A program made the position numbers and the translations under genes. A stretch of DNA of 64,000 bases from Paraburkholderia sp. BL9I2N2 (GTDB taxonomy: Bacteria; Pseudomonadota; Gammaproteobacteria; Burkholderiales; Burkholderiaceae). The stretch is from the NCBI RefSeq assembly GCF_004339745.1, contig NZ_SMGP01000001.1:2046001-2110000 (forward strand), written 5' to 3'. The notes beneath the pieces are model-generated. The model ran no database searches, was not told where the DNA came from, and saw only the letters and a list, made by a program, of their open reading frames with translations. Positions 25,779 through 35,040 of the stretch are shown here, piece after piece. Every line of letters starts with the position of its first letter. Within the stretch, counting starts at the first letter, position 1.

Positions 25779-26031
25779 GGGAAAGCGCGGCGCGCGCATC
25801 CGTGCCTCTGGAAAGAGATGCGTCGCTCTGACGCATTTGTGGAAAATGCCGCGCGAGTTGAGCCGTGCTTTTGGAAAGAAACCACCCGAGCGCAGCCAGG
25901 CCTGCGGAAAGCGTTGCGAGTCTTGTCGCGCTGGCGAAAGCGCCGCACGAACTCAGCCGCGTCGATGGAAAAGCGCCGCACGAGCTCAGCCGCGCCTGCG
26001 AAAAGCGCCGACCCGGCTCAACCGCGCAGCG
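25779..26031. repeat. Degenerate 30-33-bp tandem repeat tract
   Basis: About eight head-to-tail units, each beginning (g)gaaa(a)gcg and spaced 29-33 bp (unit starts near 25779, 25810, 25841, 25873, 25906, 25935, 25967, 25999). The sixth and seventh units are the best preserved, both with CGCCGCACGA-CTCAGCCGCG. The tract fills the convergent intergenic space between the MFS and PBP1A stop codons. Unit length near 33 keeps long open frames on both strands, which I regard as by-products. Confidence 0.65.
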
Positions 26032-26048
26032 CGGCCAGACCACACCGC

Positions 26049-28553
26049 TCAAGGCGAGCCGCGTCCGCCCGCCGGCGTTTCCGGCAGCGCGTTAGCCGGA
26101 CTGCCGGCATCCGGCGGCACCACATCGTCCGGCGTGGGCGTCGGCGCCAAGGCCGGCTCACCGCCGCCGCGCGCTTCACCGTCGACCGCCCCGCTCGCCG
26201 CCACCGGCGCGGAACCCGGCGCCGGCAGCATCGGCGGTTGCGGCAAGGTTCGCGGCTCCGCCACTGCGGCCGACGCCGACGGCTCAACTGACGGCTCGAC
26301 CGGCGTAGCAGCCGGCGCACGACGCGTCGTGCTGCGCGGCACAACCGGCGCCTCCTGCTTCGTCGGCGACTTCGCGAAGAGGTTCTGGAACCAGCCGCGC
26401 AAGCGCTCCGAGCGTTCGGCGAACCAGCCCGGTTCCTGGTCGGTCGCGAATTTGACGCGGCTATCTACCAGTCTCGAACGCTGCGCGCGCTGGAAGAAAT
26501 CGCCCACGATCGGCAGCGCGCTGTGCGCCCCCTGGCCCCAATAGTCACTGCGCAAGGTCACGCGGCTGTCGTTGAACCCGACCCACGCGCCCGCCACGAG
26601 CTGCGGATGAATCAGAATGAACCAGCCGTCCGCGTTGCCCTGCGTCGTGCCGGTCTTGCCCGCGACGTCGCCACGCACGCCGAAGCGGCTGCGAATGCTC
26701 GAGCCCGTGCCGCGGTTCACCACGTCGCGCATGACGTCGATCAGCACGCGGTCGGCGTCGGCGGACAGTTCCTGTTTGGACGGCGCCGGCGCGAACTCGG
26801 CCAGCACTTCGCCTTTGCGGTTCTCGATGCGCGTCACCATCACCGGCTCCACATAGCCGCCGAGGTTGGCGATCGTGCCGTATGCCGAGACCATTTCCTT
26901 CAGCGTGACCGGGCTCGTGCCGAGCGCGAGCGACGGCACCGGGTCCAGTTCGCTATCGCGCACGCCCATCGCGCGAGCGAGGCGCGCGACCTTGTTCGGG
27001 CCGACCGTTTCCATCAGTTGCGCGGTGATCCGGTTGCGCGAATACGCGAGGCCGTCGCGCAGGCTGATCTTGCGCTCGCTCGGCTCGTCCTCGTCGCTCG
27101 GACGCCAGACTTCGCCGCCTGCCAGCGGAATCTCCACGGGCTTGTCGACGAAGGTGTCGGCGGGTTTCGCGCCCGACTCGAAGGCCGCCGCGTAGACGAA
27201 CGGCTTGAAGGTCGAGCCCGGCTGGCGCCGCGCCTGCTGCACGTGGTCGAACGGGTCCTGGCTGAAGTCGCGGCTGCCCACCCACGCCCGGATCTGGCCG
27301 TTGCGCGGGTCCATTGCGAGAAAGTCCGCCTGCACGCGCGTCTTGGACTCACAAACCGACTTGACCAGATCGCGGTCGGACGAGACGCGTTTGAGCGCGT
27401 CGTCATCGCTCAGGCCGGCGTCTTTGGCGGCGCGGTAATCAGGTGTTTCGCGCAGGAAGGTCTGCAGAAGATCCTTGCCGTTCGAGCAGCCCGCGCGGGT
27501 GCCCCACGCGGAATTGGCGATGCCTTGCAACTGATTGCCCTGCAAAGTCACGGCCTGGGTCGCCATGGTCTGCAGACGCGAATCGATGGTGGTGCGCACC
27601 ACCAGGCCGTCGGCATACATGTTGTAGTCGTTGCGATCCGCCCACGACGCCAGCCACTTGCGCAGTTGCTGCGCGAAATGCGGCGCGGGTCCGGGCGGCT
27701 CGGTCTGACGCTCGAAATCGATCCGCAGCGACCGGCGGCTCAAGGTCGCGTAGGCCGCCGGCGTCAGCTTGCCGTACTTGACCATCTGCCCGAGAACGGT
27801 ATTGCGCCGCTGCAACGCGCGTTCGGGATTGAGCACCGGGTTGTAGTAGCTGTTGCCCTTGAGCATGCCGGTGAGCGTGGCGCTTTCCAGCACAGTCAGA
27901 TCGGAAGCCGATTTGTCGAAATAGGTGCGCGCGGCCATCTCGATGCCGTAGGCGTTGTAGAGGAACGGCACCGTATTCAGGTAGGTTTCGAGAATCTCGT
28001 CCTTGGTGTAGAGCGCCTCGATCTTGAAGGCCGTGATCGCTTCCTTGAGCTTGCGCGTGAGCGTCGGCGCGCGGCCGATCTCGTCGGGATACAGATTGCG
28101 GGCGAGCTGCTGGGTAATGGTCGAGCCGCCCTGCCGGTCGCCGGAAAACGTATGCAGTGCGGCCGACGCCGTACGCCGCCAGTCGAGGCCCCAATGCTCG
28201 TAGAAGCGGTGATCTTCGGTGGCGATCAGCGCGTTCACCACGTTGGGCGAGATGTCCTTGAGCTTGACCCACTCGCGGTTGGAGGGTTTGAACTCGGCCA
28301 GCAGCTTGCCGTCCGCCGACAGAATCTGCGCCGGCTGCTCGATCTTGGCCTTGCGGATATCGCCGATGCTCGGTGTGAACGGAATCAGGATCAGCACATA
28401 CAGCACGACCAGCAGCGGAAGCGCCGCGCAAGCCTTCAGCACGCCGCGGCGCGTAGGATGGCGCAAGTGCCACAGGGCCTGCGCGACGAGCGGGTTCGCG
28501 AGAGTCAGCCCTTTTTCAAGGGCCGCCAGAAATGAGGGGATGAAGCGCTTCAC
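26049..28553 (-). CDS. mrcA: Penicillin-binding protein 1A (bifunctional transglycosylase/transpeptidase)
   Basis: 834-aa class A PBP that polymerises glycan strands and cross-links stem peptides at the cytoplasmic membrane. It has a membrane anchor (about residues 40-60), a GT51 domain with EDHRFYEHWGLD near 113-124 and GGSTITQQLARNLY, and a transpeptidase with STFK (active-site serine), SRN and KTGTTQG motifs in order. The last ~115 residues are a proline/alanine-rich tail with no domain. A single-gene unit divergent from fabV and convergent with the MFS gene. Confidence 0.93.
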   Translation of the reverse strand: MKRFIPSFLAALEKGLTLANPLVAQALWHLRHPTRRGVLKACAALPLLVVLYVLILIPFTPSIGDIRKAKIEQPAQILSADGKLLAEFKPSNREWVKLKDISPNVVNALIATEDHRFYEHWGLDWRRTASAALHTFSGDRQGGSTITQQLARNLYPDEIGRAPTLTRKLKEAITAFKIEALYTKDEILETYLNTVPFLYNAYGIEMAARTYFDKSASDLTVLESATLTGMLKGNSYYNPVLNPERALQRRNTVLGQMVKYGKLTPAAYATLSRRSLRIDFERQTEPPGPAPHFAQQLRKWLASWADRNDYNMYADGLVVRTTIDSRLQTMATQAVTLQGNQLQGIANSAWGTRAGCSNGKDLLQTFLRETPDYRAAKDAGLSDDDALKRVSSDRDLVKSVCESKTRVQADFLAMDPRNGQIRAWVGSRDFSQDPFDHVQQARRQPGSTFKPFVYAAAFESGAKPADTFVDKPVEIPLAGGEVWRPSDEDEPSERKISLRDGLAYSRNRITAQLMETVGPNKVARLARAMGVRDSELDPVPSLALGTSPVTLKEMVSAYGTIANLGGYVEPVMVTRIENRKGEVLAEFAPAPSKQELSADADRVLIDVMRDVVNRGTGSSIRSRFGVRGDVAGKTGTTQGNADGWFILIHPQLVAGAWVGFNDSRVTLRSDYWGQGAHSALPIVGDFFQRAQRSRLVDSRVKFATDQEPGWFAERSERLRGWFQNLFAKSPTKQEAPVVPRSTTRRAPAATPVEPSVEPSASAAVAEPRTLPQPPMLPAPGSAPVAASGAVDGEARGGGEPALAPTPTPDDVVPPDAGSPANALPETPAGGRGSP

Positions 28554-28690
28554 ACTAGCTTACCGTCGGCTTGGAAAGGCGCAATCCTACCAAGATGCGC
28601 GGCGGCGGCCGATTTTTTGCCGCGAACGCGCTGCAAGCGCCTCGCAATCCGCCAAACCGCCGCGGCGCGCCCGCAACAATCGCGGCCCAC

Positions 28691-28696
28691 TATAAT
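28691..28696 (+). promoter_or_regulatory. Consensus -10 box of the fabV promoter
   Basis: A perfect TATAAT at 28691-28696, 28 bp before the fabV start, in otherwise very GC-rich DNA. The matching -35 region is poor, so another factor or an extended contact may help. Confidence 0.55.
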
Positions 28697-28723
28697 GTCG
28701 CCAATTCCGACAAGAGGTGCTTC

Positions 28724-29920
28724 ATGATCATCAAACCGCGCGTGCGTGGCTTCATCTGCGTTTCCACCCATCCGACCGGCTGCGAGGCCAACGTCCGCGA
28801 ACAGATCGACTACGTCAAGGCACGCGGCCCCATCGCCAACGGCCCGAAGAAGGTGCTCGTGATCGGCGCATCCACGGGCTACGGCCTTGCCGCCCGCATC
28901 AGCGCGGCGTTCGGCTCAGACGCCGCCACGCTCGGCGTGTTCTTCGAACGCGCCGGCAGTGAAACCAAGGCGGGCACGGCCGGCTGGTACAACACCGCCG
29001 CCTTCGAGAAATTCGCCACGGAAAAAGGCCTGTACGCGACCAGCATCAACGGCGACGCCTTTTCCGACGCAGTCAAGCAGCGCACCATCGAAGTCATCAA
29101 GCGCGATCTGGGTCAGGTCGATCTGGTCGTCTACAGCCTCGCCGCGCCCAAGCGCACGCATCCGAAAAGCGGTGAAGTGTTCAGCTCGACGCTCAAGCCG
29201 GTCGGCCGTGCCGTGAATCTGCGCGGCATCGACACGGACAAGGAAGTCATCAAGGAGACCGTACTCGAACCCGCCACCCAGCAAGAGATCGACGACACCG
29301 TCGCGGTGATGGGCGGCGAAGACTGGCAAATGTGGATCGACGCCCTGCTCGAAGCCGGCGTGCTCGCGGACGGCGCGAAGACCACCGCGTTCACCTACCT
29401 CGGCGAGAAGATCACTCACGACATCTACTGGAACGGCTCGATCGGCGCGGCCAAGAAGGATCTCGACCAGAAGGTGCTGGGCATTCGCGAGAAGCTGGCG
29501 GCCAAGGGCGGCGACGCGCGCGTCTCCGTGCTCAAGGCGGTCGTCACCCAAGCCAGCTCCGCGATCCCGATGATGCCGCTGTATCTGTCGCTGCTCTTCA
29601 AGGTGATGAAGGAGAAAGGCACGCACGAAGGCTGTATCGAACAGGTCTACGGCCTGTACAAGGACAGCATGTACGGCGCGGCGCCGCATCTCGACGACGA
29701 AGGACGTCTGCGCGCGGACTACAAGGAGCTCGATCCTGAAGTGCAGAACCGCGTGCAGGAACTCTGGACTCAGGTGACCAACGACAATATCTACGAACTC
29801 ACTGATTTCAGCGGCTACAAGACGGATTTCCTGCGTCTGTTCGGCTTCGAAATCGCGGGCGTGGATTATGAAGCGGACGTCAATCCGGACGTGCAGATTC
29901 CGAAGCTCGTGCAGGTTTGA
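28724..29920 (+). CDS. fabV: Enoyl-ACP reductase FabV (trans-2-enoyl-CoA reductase family)
   Basis: 398-aa NADH-dependent enoyl-ACP reductase for the last step of fatty acid elongation. The cofactor loop is [12 protein letters not shown] (residues 48-59), and the active-site Tyr235-x8-Lys244 ([10 protein letters not shown]) is intact with a second lysine at 245. FabV enzymes are usually insensitive to triclosan. Start at 28724 fits the family length of about 400 aa; a longer frame upstream crosses the promoter. Followed directly by a strong hairpin terminator. Confidence 0.96.
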   Translation: MIIKPRVRGFICVSTHPTGCEANVREQIDYVKARGPIANGPKKVLVIGASTGYGLAARISAAFGSDAATLGVFFERAGSETKAGTAGWYNTAAFEKFATEKGLYATSINGDAFSDAVKQRTIEVIKRDLGQVDLVVYSLAAPKRTHPKSGEVFSSTLKPVGRAVNLRGIDTDKEVIKETVLEPATQQEIDDTVAVMGGEDWQMWIDALLEAGVLADGAKTTAFTYLGEKITHDIYWNGSIGAAKKDLDQKVLGIREKLAAKGGDARVSVLKAVVTQASSAIPMMPLYLSLLFKVMKEKGTHEGCIEQVYGLYKDSMYGAAPHLDDEGRLRADYKELDPEVQNRVQELWTQVTNDNIYELTDFSGYKTDFLRLFGFEIAGVDYEADVNPDVQIPKLVQV

Positions 29921-29921
29921 T

Positions 29922-29951
29922 GAAGCGCGGGGCCTTGGGCGGCCCCGCTTC
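29922..29951 (+). terminator. fabV terminator hairpin
   Basis: GAAGC(GC)GGGGCC at 29922-29934 pairs with GGCCCCGCTTC at 29941-29951 around a 6-nt loop, with a 2-nt bulge, starting just after the stop codon. The following ttcagtctctt is T-rich but not a clean T-tract. Confidence 0.65.
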
Positions 29952-29965
29952 AGTCTCTTGCGCCG

Positions 29966-30604
29966 CTAAATCGCGTCGCCGTCCACCCTCCTAGACTGCG
30001 CCACGTAGCCGTCCACCGCGCGCATCACACGCACTTCCAGCGCGGCCGCGTCACGCTCGTCGCGCTCACCCGCCTGGTCGACCATGCCGCGCACGATCGC
30101 CAGCAGATCGCGCGCGACCAGATCCACGTCGTCCAGTTCGGGCACCTGCGCCTTTTCCGTCAGCGCGCTGACCAGCGCCGTATGAATGGTGTCGGCGATG
30201 CGTTGATTGCGCTCGTCGACCGGCAAGCGGCGCTCCTCGGCATCGATGATGCGCGCCAGCACCGGCCTGCGCATCTGATGCGAGACGGACGCGCGCACCA
30301 TCGCCTGCACGCTGTCACGCGAGTTCTCCAGTAACGACGCCGCCTCGACGTCCACCACCAGTTGCGCGGTTTCGCGCTCGATCAACGCAACGGTCAACGC
30401 GTCGCGATTCGGAAAGTATTGATAAAGCGAGCCGATGCTGACGCCGGCCCGCTCCGCGACTGCGTTGGTGGTGTAGCCGTCGAGTCCGCGCGTCTCCAGA
30501 ATGCGAGCCGCCGCTTCGAGCACGGTCTCGACGGTTTGCGCCGAACGCCGCTGAAGGGGCGCTTTACGGGGCTTCAGACGCTGCGTGGAAGCTGATCTGG
30601 CCAT
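29966..30604 (-). CDS. TetR-family regulator
   Basis: 212-aa repressor with the HTH at about residues 18-62 (TVETVLEAAARILETRGLDGYTTNAVAERAGVSIGSLYQYF), preceded by an arginine/lysine-rich arm. The C-terminal ligand domain has no clear subclass. Start at 30604; a frame further upstream overlaps the darcynin promoter. It is divergent from the darcynin-like gene, and a 14-bp palindrome lies between them, so it likely controls that gene and itself. Confidence 0.85.
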   Translation of the reverse strand: MARSASTQRLKPRKAPLQRRSAQTVETVLEAAARILETRGLDGYTTNAVAERAGVSIGSLYQYFPNRDALTVALIERETAQLVVDVEAASLLENSRDSVQAMVRASVSHQMRRPVLARIIDAEERRLPVDERNQRIADTIHTALVSALTEKAQVPELDDVDLVARDLLAIVRGMVDQAGERDERDAAALEVRVMRAVDGYVAQSRRVDGDAI

Positions 30605-30653
30605 GTCCGGAATGCGAGTTTCAAATGTGAGTATTCGCTCGTATTCTAATCCT

Positions 30654-30667
30654 GTTTTCGCGAAAAC
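30654..30667. promoter_or_regulatory. 14-bp perfect palindrome between tetR and darcynin genes
   Basis: GTTTTCG followed directly by CGAAAAC at 30654-30667, in the divergent promoter region. A candidate TetR operator. Confidence 0.45.
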
Positions 30668-30706
30668 CCCCATTAGCCCTTCGACATCCAACAGGACTCG
30701 AGCCTC

Positions 30707-31066
30707 ATGACTTCATCCGCCAAAGCACCCGTACTGACCGTATTCATGCTCGTCAAAACGACGCCCGAATGGCTCGGCTTTTCCGTCGACGAACGCTTCC
30801 GTCTGCTGGCCGAACACGTCGAGCCGATCCTCAAGCGTCACGCCGACGAAGTCAGCATGCGCTTTTACGACATCGAATTTTATTCGGCGCGCGTCACCGA
30901 TATCTGCGTGTGGAATGCGACGAGCCATCACGCGTATGAAATGGTGGTCGAAGCCTTGCGGGAGACGCCGTTCTGGGACCGCTACTTCGACATCGTGGAG
31001 ATTCTGCCGGGCGTGGAGAACGCCTACGCGAAGAACTACGACCGCGACGCGCTGACGGCGGCCTGA
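30707..31066 (+). CDS. Darcynin-like small protein
   Basis: 119-aa cytosolic protein resembling the darcynin family (function unknown): FMLVKTTPEWLGFSVDERF near residues 13-31 and WDRYFDIVEILPGVENAYA near the C-terminus are the stretches I recall from it. No signal peptide or catalytic motif. The protein looks like a small ferredoxin-like alpha/beta barrel as in dimeric monooxygenases or YCII-like proteins. Divergent from a TetR gene that probably controls it. Family assignment is from memory of the pattern. Confidence 0.6.
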   Translation: MTSSAKAPVLTVFMLVKTTPEWLGFSVDERFRLLAEHVEPILKRHADEVSMRFYDIEFYSARVTDICVWNATSHHAYEMVVEALRETPFWDRYFDIVEILPGVENAYAKNYDRDALTAA

Positions 31067-31096
31067 GCCGCGCCCGCCGCGCCGTCACGATCCACT

Positions 31097-31444
31097 TCAG
31101 CAGGGAAACGCGGCCTGGAGCGAACGAAGAATCGCCAGGCCGATCGGAAAGTCGTCCGAAATGCCCGGGTGATTGTTGAAGAACTCGTCGAGCAGCGGAT
31201 AGACGTTCTGGTTGCCAATGGCGAGATTTTGCGGCGGGCAGAAGAGCGGCGGCTTCTTCTTCGATACCAGCTCGCCGTTGGCCCAGCCGAACGCGTTGAT
31301 CGTGCCGGTAATGTACGCGGCGTAGACCGAGTTGTTATCGGCATGCGCCCATTTCTTATACTGGGCGGCCGTCATCTCGGCGCTCGCATTCAGAGTGGAA
31401 CACGCGGCCACAAACGCCAGCGCAACTTTCGATACCCGCATCAT
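31097..31444 (-). CDS. Rap1a/Tai-like secreted protein
   Basis: 115-aa periplasmic protein with signal peptide (residues 1-22, ending NASA). The mature domain resembles Rap1a/Tai immunity proteins: an YITGTINAFGWAN segment, LFCPPQNLA with the first cysteine, a helix with hP (FNNHPGI), and a C-terminal LQAAFPC. In type VI secretion these block amidase effectors, but no such effector or T6SS gene is nearby, so it may be an orphan immunity protein or a house-keeping relative. Start at 31444 has a GAAGG site 4 bp upstream. Confidence 0.65.
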   Translation of the reverse strand: MMRVSKVALAFVAACSTLNASAEMTAAQYKKWAHADNNSVYAAYITGTINAFGWANGELVSKKKPPLFCPPQNLAIGNQNVYPLLDEFFNNHPGISDDFPIGLAILRSLQAAFPC

Positions 31445-31580
31445 GGAACCTTCAATCGGTGTCGCAAAAGCGGCCATTGTAGGCGAGTCGGGGCGTACCA
31501 CGCAGAAGCGCTTGCATGAGCAGGAATCCGTAAGCATCGCATACGGATTCTTGTAAGCGTCGCGCGTGCGCGCGAACGCG

Positions 31581-32204
31581 TCATGGCGTGCCGTTGCGGC
31601 AATAGGTTCGGTAGGCTTCGCGCGTGGAGAGACGCGCCATATACGCCGCGACCGCGGGCAATTCGCTGTGCTGCAACGGCGTTTCCAGCCAGCGGTTGAT
31701 GGACAGCGCGATCGGAATGTCCGCGAGCGAAAATGCGTCCCCCGCGATGAACGCGCCGGTTTTCCGCAACTGGTCTTCGATCATGGCCATATGCCTCGCC
31801 CAGTTCGCGCACGACAGCTCGATCTGCTGCGGATCCTGATGCGCCGGCGAATGCCGGACCAGCGCCAGAAACGCGTAGCTCCATGAACGGTTCAATTCAC
31901 TCGCCTGCCAGTCGATCCACTGATCGCAGCGGGCGCGCTCGCCAGGTTCGACGGGATATAACGACTCGCCGTGATAGCGGCCCGCCAGGTAGCGGATGAT
32001 CGAATTCGACTCCCACAACACGAACTCGCCGTCCTTGATAACGGGGACCATCGCGTTGGGATTCAGCGCAAGAAATTCCGGCACGTTGGTCGCGCGGAAA
32101 CCGGAGCCCCAGTCTTCCTGTTCGAATGGAAGCGCGAGCTCCGCGCACGTCCACAACACTTTGCGGACGTTGATGGATGAGGTCTTGCCGAGTATCTGTA
32201 GCAT
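31581..32204 (-). CDS. Glutathione S-transferase
   Basis: 207-aa cytosolic GST. N-terminal thioredoxin-like domain shows the serine-type site ([14 protein letters not shown], residues 5-18), the cis-proline NAMVPVI near 50-56 and the glutathione-binding [10 protein letters not shown] near 64-73. The alpha-helical C-terminal domain carries [15 protein letters not shown], the N-capping box. Conjugates glutathione to electrophiles; substrate unknown. Start at 32204 is chosen at the family's beginning; the frame extends further without family sequence. Confidence 0.9.
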   Translation of the reverse strand: MLQILGKTSSINVRKVLWTCAELALPFEQEDWGSGFRATNVPEFLALNPNAMVPVIKDGEFVLWESNSIIRYLAGRYHGESLYPVEPGERARCDQWIDWQASELNRSWSYAFLALVRHSPAHQDPQQIELSCANWARHMAMIEDQLRKTGAFIAGDAFSLADIPIALSINRWLETPLQHSELPAVAAYMARLSTREAYRTYCRNGTP

Positions 32205-32278
32205 GGGTTCAAAGCGTATCGACGGCTCGATGAAACGGACAGGCACAGTTTGCGTCATGCGCACCGGGCCAGCGCCGT

Positions 32279-33244
32279 TCAGTGCGACGCGACGAAGATC
32301 GACCCCGGCGCGGGCGGTGGCACGGCAAAGGATTTGCGCATCCGGTCGGCCTCCTCGACCGGACTGCGACCGAACAGGCGCTTGAATTCGCGGCTGAATT
32401 GCGAGGCGCTTTCATACCCCACCTGCACACACGCGAGCGCCGCCGTCACCTCGTTTCTCACCATCAGCAGGCGCGCCTGGTGAAGCCGCGTCGACTTCAG
32501 ATATTGCATCGGCGAGGTGCGCGTCACCGCCTTGAAATGCGAGTGGAAGCTCGGCACGCTCATGTTCGCTTCCAGCGCGAGTTGCTCGATGTCGAGCGGC
32601 TCGCGATAGCATGCGTGAATCTTGCGGATCACCTTGGCGATTCGGGCGAACTGGCCTTGCGCGGTAAGCGCGGCGCGCATCGATCCGCCCTGCTCGCCGG
32701 TCAGCACGTGGAAGTAGATTTCGCGCACGAGTGCCGGGCCGAGCAACTCGCCCTCGAGCGGCACGCTCATTGCCTCAAGAAAGCGCAATACCGAAGCGCT
32801 CAGCTTCGCGTCAAGCGGCGTCGACATCATGCCGCGCGGCTCGGCCGGCACGCCTGCCTCCCGCTCGTCGAGTTGCAGCATCAGATCGGCGGCCAACTTG
32901 AAGTCGAGGCGGAAATAGATGGCGAGCAAGGGCTCCGCCTCGCTTGCTTCGGTTTCCATGGAGAACGGCACCGGCACCGAGACGGCCAGGTAGTGCTGCG
33001 CGTCGTACACATAGACCGTCTCGCCGAGAAAGCCCCGCTTGCGCCCCTGGCACACGATCACCACGCCGGGGTCGTACAGCACCGGTGTGCGGCTGAGCGG
33101 CCGGTTCGAGCGCAGAAAGCGCACGTCGGGCAGCGCGGTGAGGTTGTAGCCTTCCAGCGGCGCGAGATTTTCGAGCAAGGCCACCATACGTTGCCGCGCG
33201 CTCGGATCATGGTGTTTGTGCTTCACTGCGGGCTCCGTCGACAT
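32279..33244 (-). CDS. AraC-family regulator (AraC_N-type sensor domain)
   Basis: 321-aa regulator with an N-terminal AraC_N/cupin-like sensor (about 30-180, with [15 protein letters not shown]) and a C-terminal double HTH (about 215-310: [34 protein letters not shown], then second helix [19 protein letters not shown]). Divergent from the short-chain dehydrogenase gene 201 bp away, a very common AraC-reductase pairing, so it probably activates that gene. Confidence 0.9.
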   Translation of the reverse strand: MSTEPAVKHKHHDPSARQRMVALLENLAPLEGYNLTALPDVRFLRSNRPLSRTPVLYDPGVVIVCQGRKRGFLGETVYVYDAQHYLAVSVPVPFSMETEASEAEPLLAIYFRLDFKLAADLMLQLDEREAGVPAEPRGMMSTPLDAKLSASVLRFLEAMSVPLEGELLGPALVREIYFHVLTGEQGGSMRAALTAQGQFARIAKVIRKIHACYREPLDIEQLALEANMSVPSFHSHFKAVTRTSPMQYLKSTRLHQARLLMVRNEVTAALACVQVGYESASQFSREFKRLFGRSPVEEADRMRKSFAVPPPAPGSIFVASH

Positions 33245-33445
33245 GGCTAAGCAGATTGCACTGTGCCATCGTTGCACCGGAAAATCCATCCACTCATAGA
33301 ATTAGGCAGTCACCGCAGACGAACCGGCATTTGCGCCCAGCCCTGCCGCTCCTACCATTCAGTCCTATGCTGGTTTCCGTCGATGCCACGCGTTTTCGCC
33401 CGAAAGCGCTATGTGATGACGGACAAAACAAAGGAGTGGATCACC

Positions 33446-34276
33446 ATGAGCAAAACGTTTCTGATCACCGGCGTCAGTTCCGGTTTTGGCCGCGCATTCG
33501 CGCAGGCGGCGCTCGACGCGGGCCATACCGTCGTCGGCACGGTGCGCAATGCGGCGGCGCGCGATGCGTTCACGGCGTTGGCGGCCGAACGGGCGCATGC
33601 CGTCGTGCTCGACGTCACGGATTTCGAGGCGATCGCGCCTGCTGTCGCCGCGATCGCGCAAACGGTCGGCCCGATCGACGTCCTCGTCAACAACGCCGGC
33701 TACGGACACGAAGGGACGCTGGAGGAATCGCCGCTCGACGATCTGCGCCGTCAATTCGATGTCAATGTCTTCGGCGCGGTCGCGATGATCAAGGCCGTGC
33801 TACCCGTCATGCGCGAGCGCCGCTCGGGTCACATCATCAACATCACGTCGATGGGCGGCTTCACCACGATGCCCGGCATTGCGTACTACTGTGGCAGCAA
33901 GTTCGCGCTCGAAGGCATCACCGACGCGTTGGCGAAAGAAGTGGCGGGTTTCGGCATCAAGGTCACGGCTGTCGCGCCCGGCTCGTTCCGTACGGATTGG
34001 GCGGGCCGCTCGATGGTCCGGGCAAGCCGCAGCGTCGCCGACTACGACACCTTGTTCGACCCGATCCGCGAGGCGCGCGAAGCAAAGAGCGGCAAGCAGG
34101 CGGGTGATCCGCACAAAGCGGCGCAGGCGCTGCTGGAAATCGTTGCGGCAAAGAATCCGCCGGTGCATCTGCTGCTCGGCAACGATGCGCTCGACCTGGT
34201 GAAGACGAAGCTGGCGGCGCTGAACGAGGAGATCGAACAGTGGGAACCACTGTCGCGCTCCACAGACTTCGCTTGA
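33446..34276 (+). CDS. Short-chain dehydrogenase/reductase
   Basis: 276-aa classical SDR. NAD(P) loop TGVSSGFG at residues 8-15, NNAG near 78-81, and catalytic Ser (NITSMGG), Tyr-x3-Lys (YYCGSK) near residues 150-156. It likely oxidises or reduces a small alcohol or ketone. The start at 33446 has an AAGGAG site 9 bp upstream. Divergent from the AraC regulator gene; followed by a strong terminator. Confidence 0.92.
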   Translation: MSKTFLITGVSSGFGRAFAQAALDAGHTVVGTVRNAAARDAFTALAAERAHAVVLDVTDFEAIAPAVAAIAQTVGPIDVLVNNAGYGHEGTLEESPLDDLRRQFDVNVFGAVAMIKAVLPVMRERRSGHIINITSMGGFTTMPGIAYYCGSKFALEGITDALAKEVAGFGIKVTAVAPGSFRTDWAGRSMVRASRSVADYDTLFDPIREAREAKSGKQAGDPHKAAQALLEIVAAKNPPVHLLLGNDALDLVKTKLAALNEEIEQWEPLSRSTDFA

Positions 34277-34281
34277 AGCAA

Positions 34282-34317
34282 CGCCCCTCATGCGCCGCCA
34301 TGGGCGCGTGAGGGGCG
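34282..34317. terminator. Long hairpin after the short-chain dehydrogenase gene
   Basis: CGCCCCTCA-t-GCGCC at 34282-34296 pairs with GGCGC-g-TGAGGGGCG at 34303-34317 (14 pairs with one mismatch, 6-nt loop), 6 bp after the stop codon. It sits between convergent genes and could stop both. Confidence 0.65.
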
Positions 34318-34351
34318 CGGTGAAAAGCGGCGCCTCGGCTAACTCGACCGC

Positions 34352-34906
34352 TTACTGATTGCGAACCCGAATCGGGCCGCCGATGCTGTTGCACAACAAG
34401 TCGCCGTTCGGGAAAAGTTGCGGCTGCGCGTGGCCACCGTTACCCCGGTTGGACGTGCCGCCCATTGTCGGCATCATGCTGATCGACACCGCGGTAGCGT
34501 TGGTCCACGCCGACTTCCATTGATGTTTCACCGGCTCCCCATCGATCCGTTCGGCGCCGCGCGCCGGCTTGTTGATGGGGCCAAGCGAAAGAACGTCGAC
34601 CAGCTTGTCCTTCTCGCCGTGTTCAGCAATGTTGTTGACCACGAACGCGCTATAGCCCTTGCCGACCACGGATTGCTCGGACTGGATATATCTCATGCTC
34701 AGCGGCAAGCCCGCGGTCACCGGGAACTGTCCTGCGATGCGATTGGACTTCGTGCCCGGCTGCTGCGTGAAAAGATGCCATGCGATCGATTGTTCCGCAT
34801 AGCTCGACGCCACGAGAGTGACACCGCGTCGCATAAAGCCTGCGGCAAAGCAACCCAGGGAACGGCGGAACCGGGCGCCGCGCGCACGGGTTTCATCCCA
34901 TTTCAC
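34352..34906 (-). CDS. Hypothetical protein
   Basis: Open frame of 184 aa without a family I recognise. A weak hydrophobic stretch lies near residues 14-35, so a shorter secreted form could start at an internal ATG (34834). The region around residues 150-170 is glycine/asparagine-rich (GGTSNRGNGGHAQPQ) and the end is polar. There is no clear ribosome site before either start. It is convergent with the dehydrogenase gene and divergent from the glutamine-synthetase-like gene. It may be real but unproven. Confidence 0.4.
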   Translation of the reverse strand: MKWDETRARGARFRRSLGCFAAGFMRRGVTLVASSYAEQSIAWHLFTQQPGTKSNRIAGQFPVTAGLPLSMRYIQSEQSVVGKGYSAFVVNNIAEHGEKDKLVDVLSLGPINKPARGAERIDGEPVKHQWKSAWTNATAVSISMMPTMGGTSNRGNGGHAQPQLFPNGDLLCNSIGGPIRVRNQ

Positions 34907-34926
34907 GAAGGCAGAATTCGTGGCAT

Positions 34927-34940
34927 GATTTGATCAAATC
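34927..34940. promoter_or_regulatory. 14-bp perfect palindrome upstream of glutamine-synthetase-like gene
   Basis: GATTTGA followed directly by TCAAATC at 34927-34940. It would be inside the coding region if the gene began at the earliest in-frame start (34930), so it favours the later TTG start at 35041. Candidate operator for the FCD-type GntR encoded at 37849-38496. Confidence 0.5.
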
Positions 34941-35040
34941 CCACAATGCAAAAAAATCCAGCTTTTCCGAACAAGCGGCTCATCGCGCTCCGTTGTCGAA
35001 AGCGCCTCGCGCCGCTGTCATCAACCGACTGGAGTCAACC

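Noticed and set aside
25779..26031. CRISPR-like array
   Set aside because: Units are contiguous and degenerate, with no constant repeat separated by unique spacers and no cas genes nearby.
25738..26544. A 268-codon plus-strand frame over the tandem repeats
   Set aside because: It exists because the repeat unit is near a multiple of three and continues antisense into the PBP1A tail; the composition follows the repeats.
26523..28535. A 670-codon frame on the plus strand opposite the PBP1A gene
   Set aside because: It is the antisense of a clear PBP1A with intact catalytic motifs; the translated sequence has no domain and is a GC-rich shadow.
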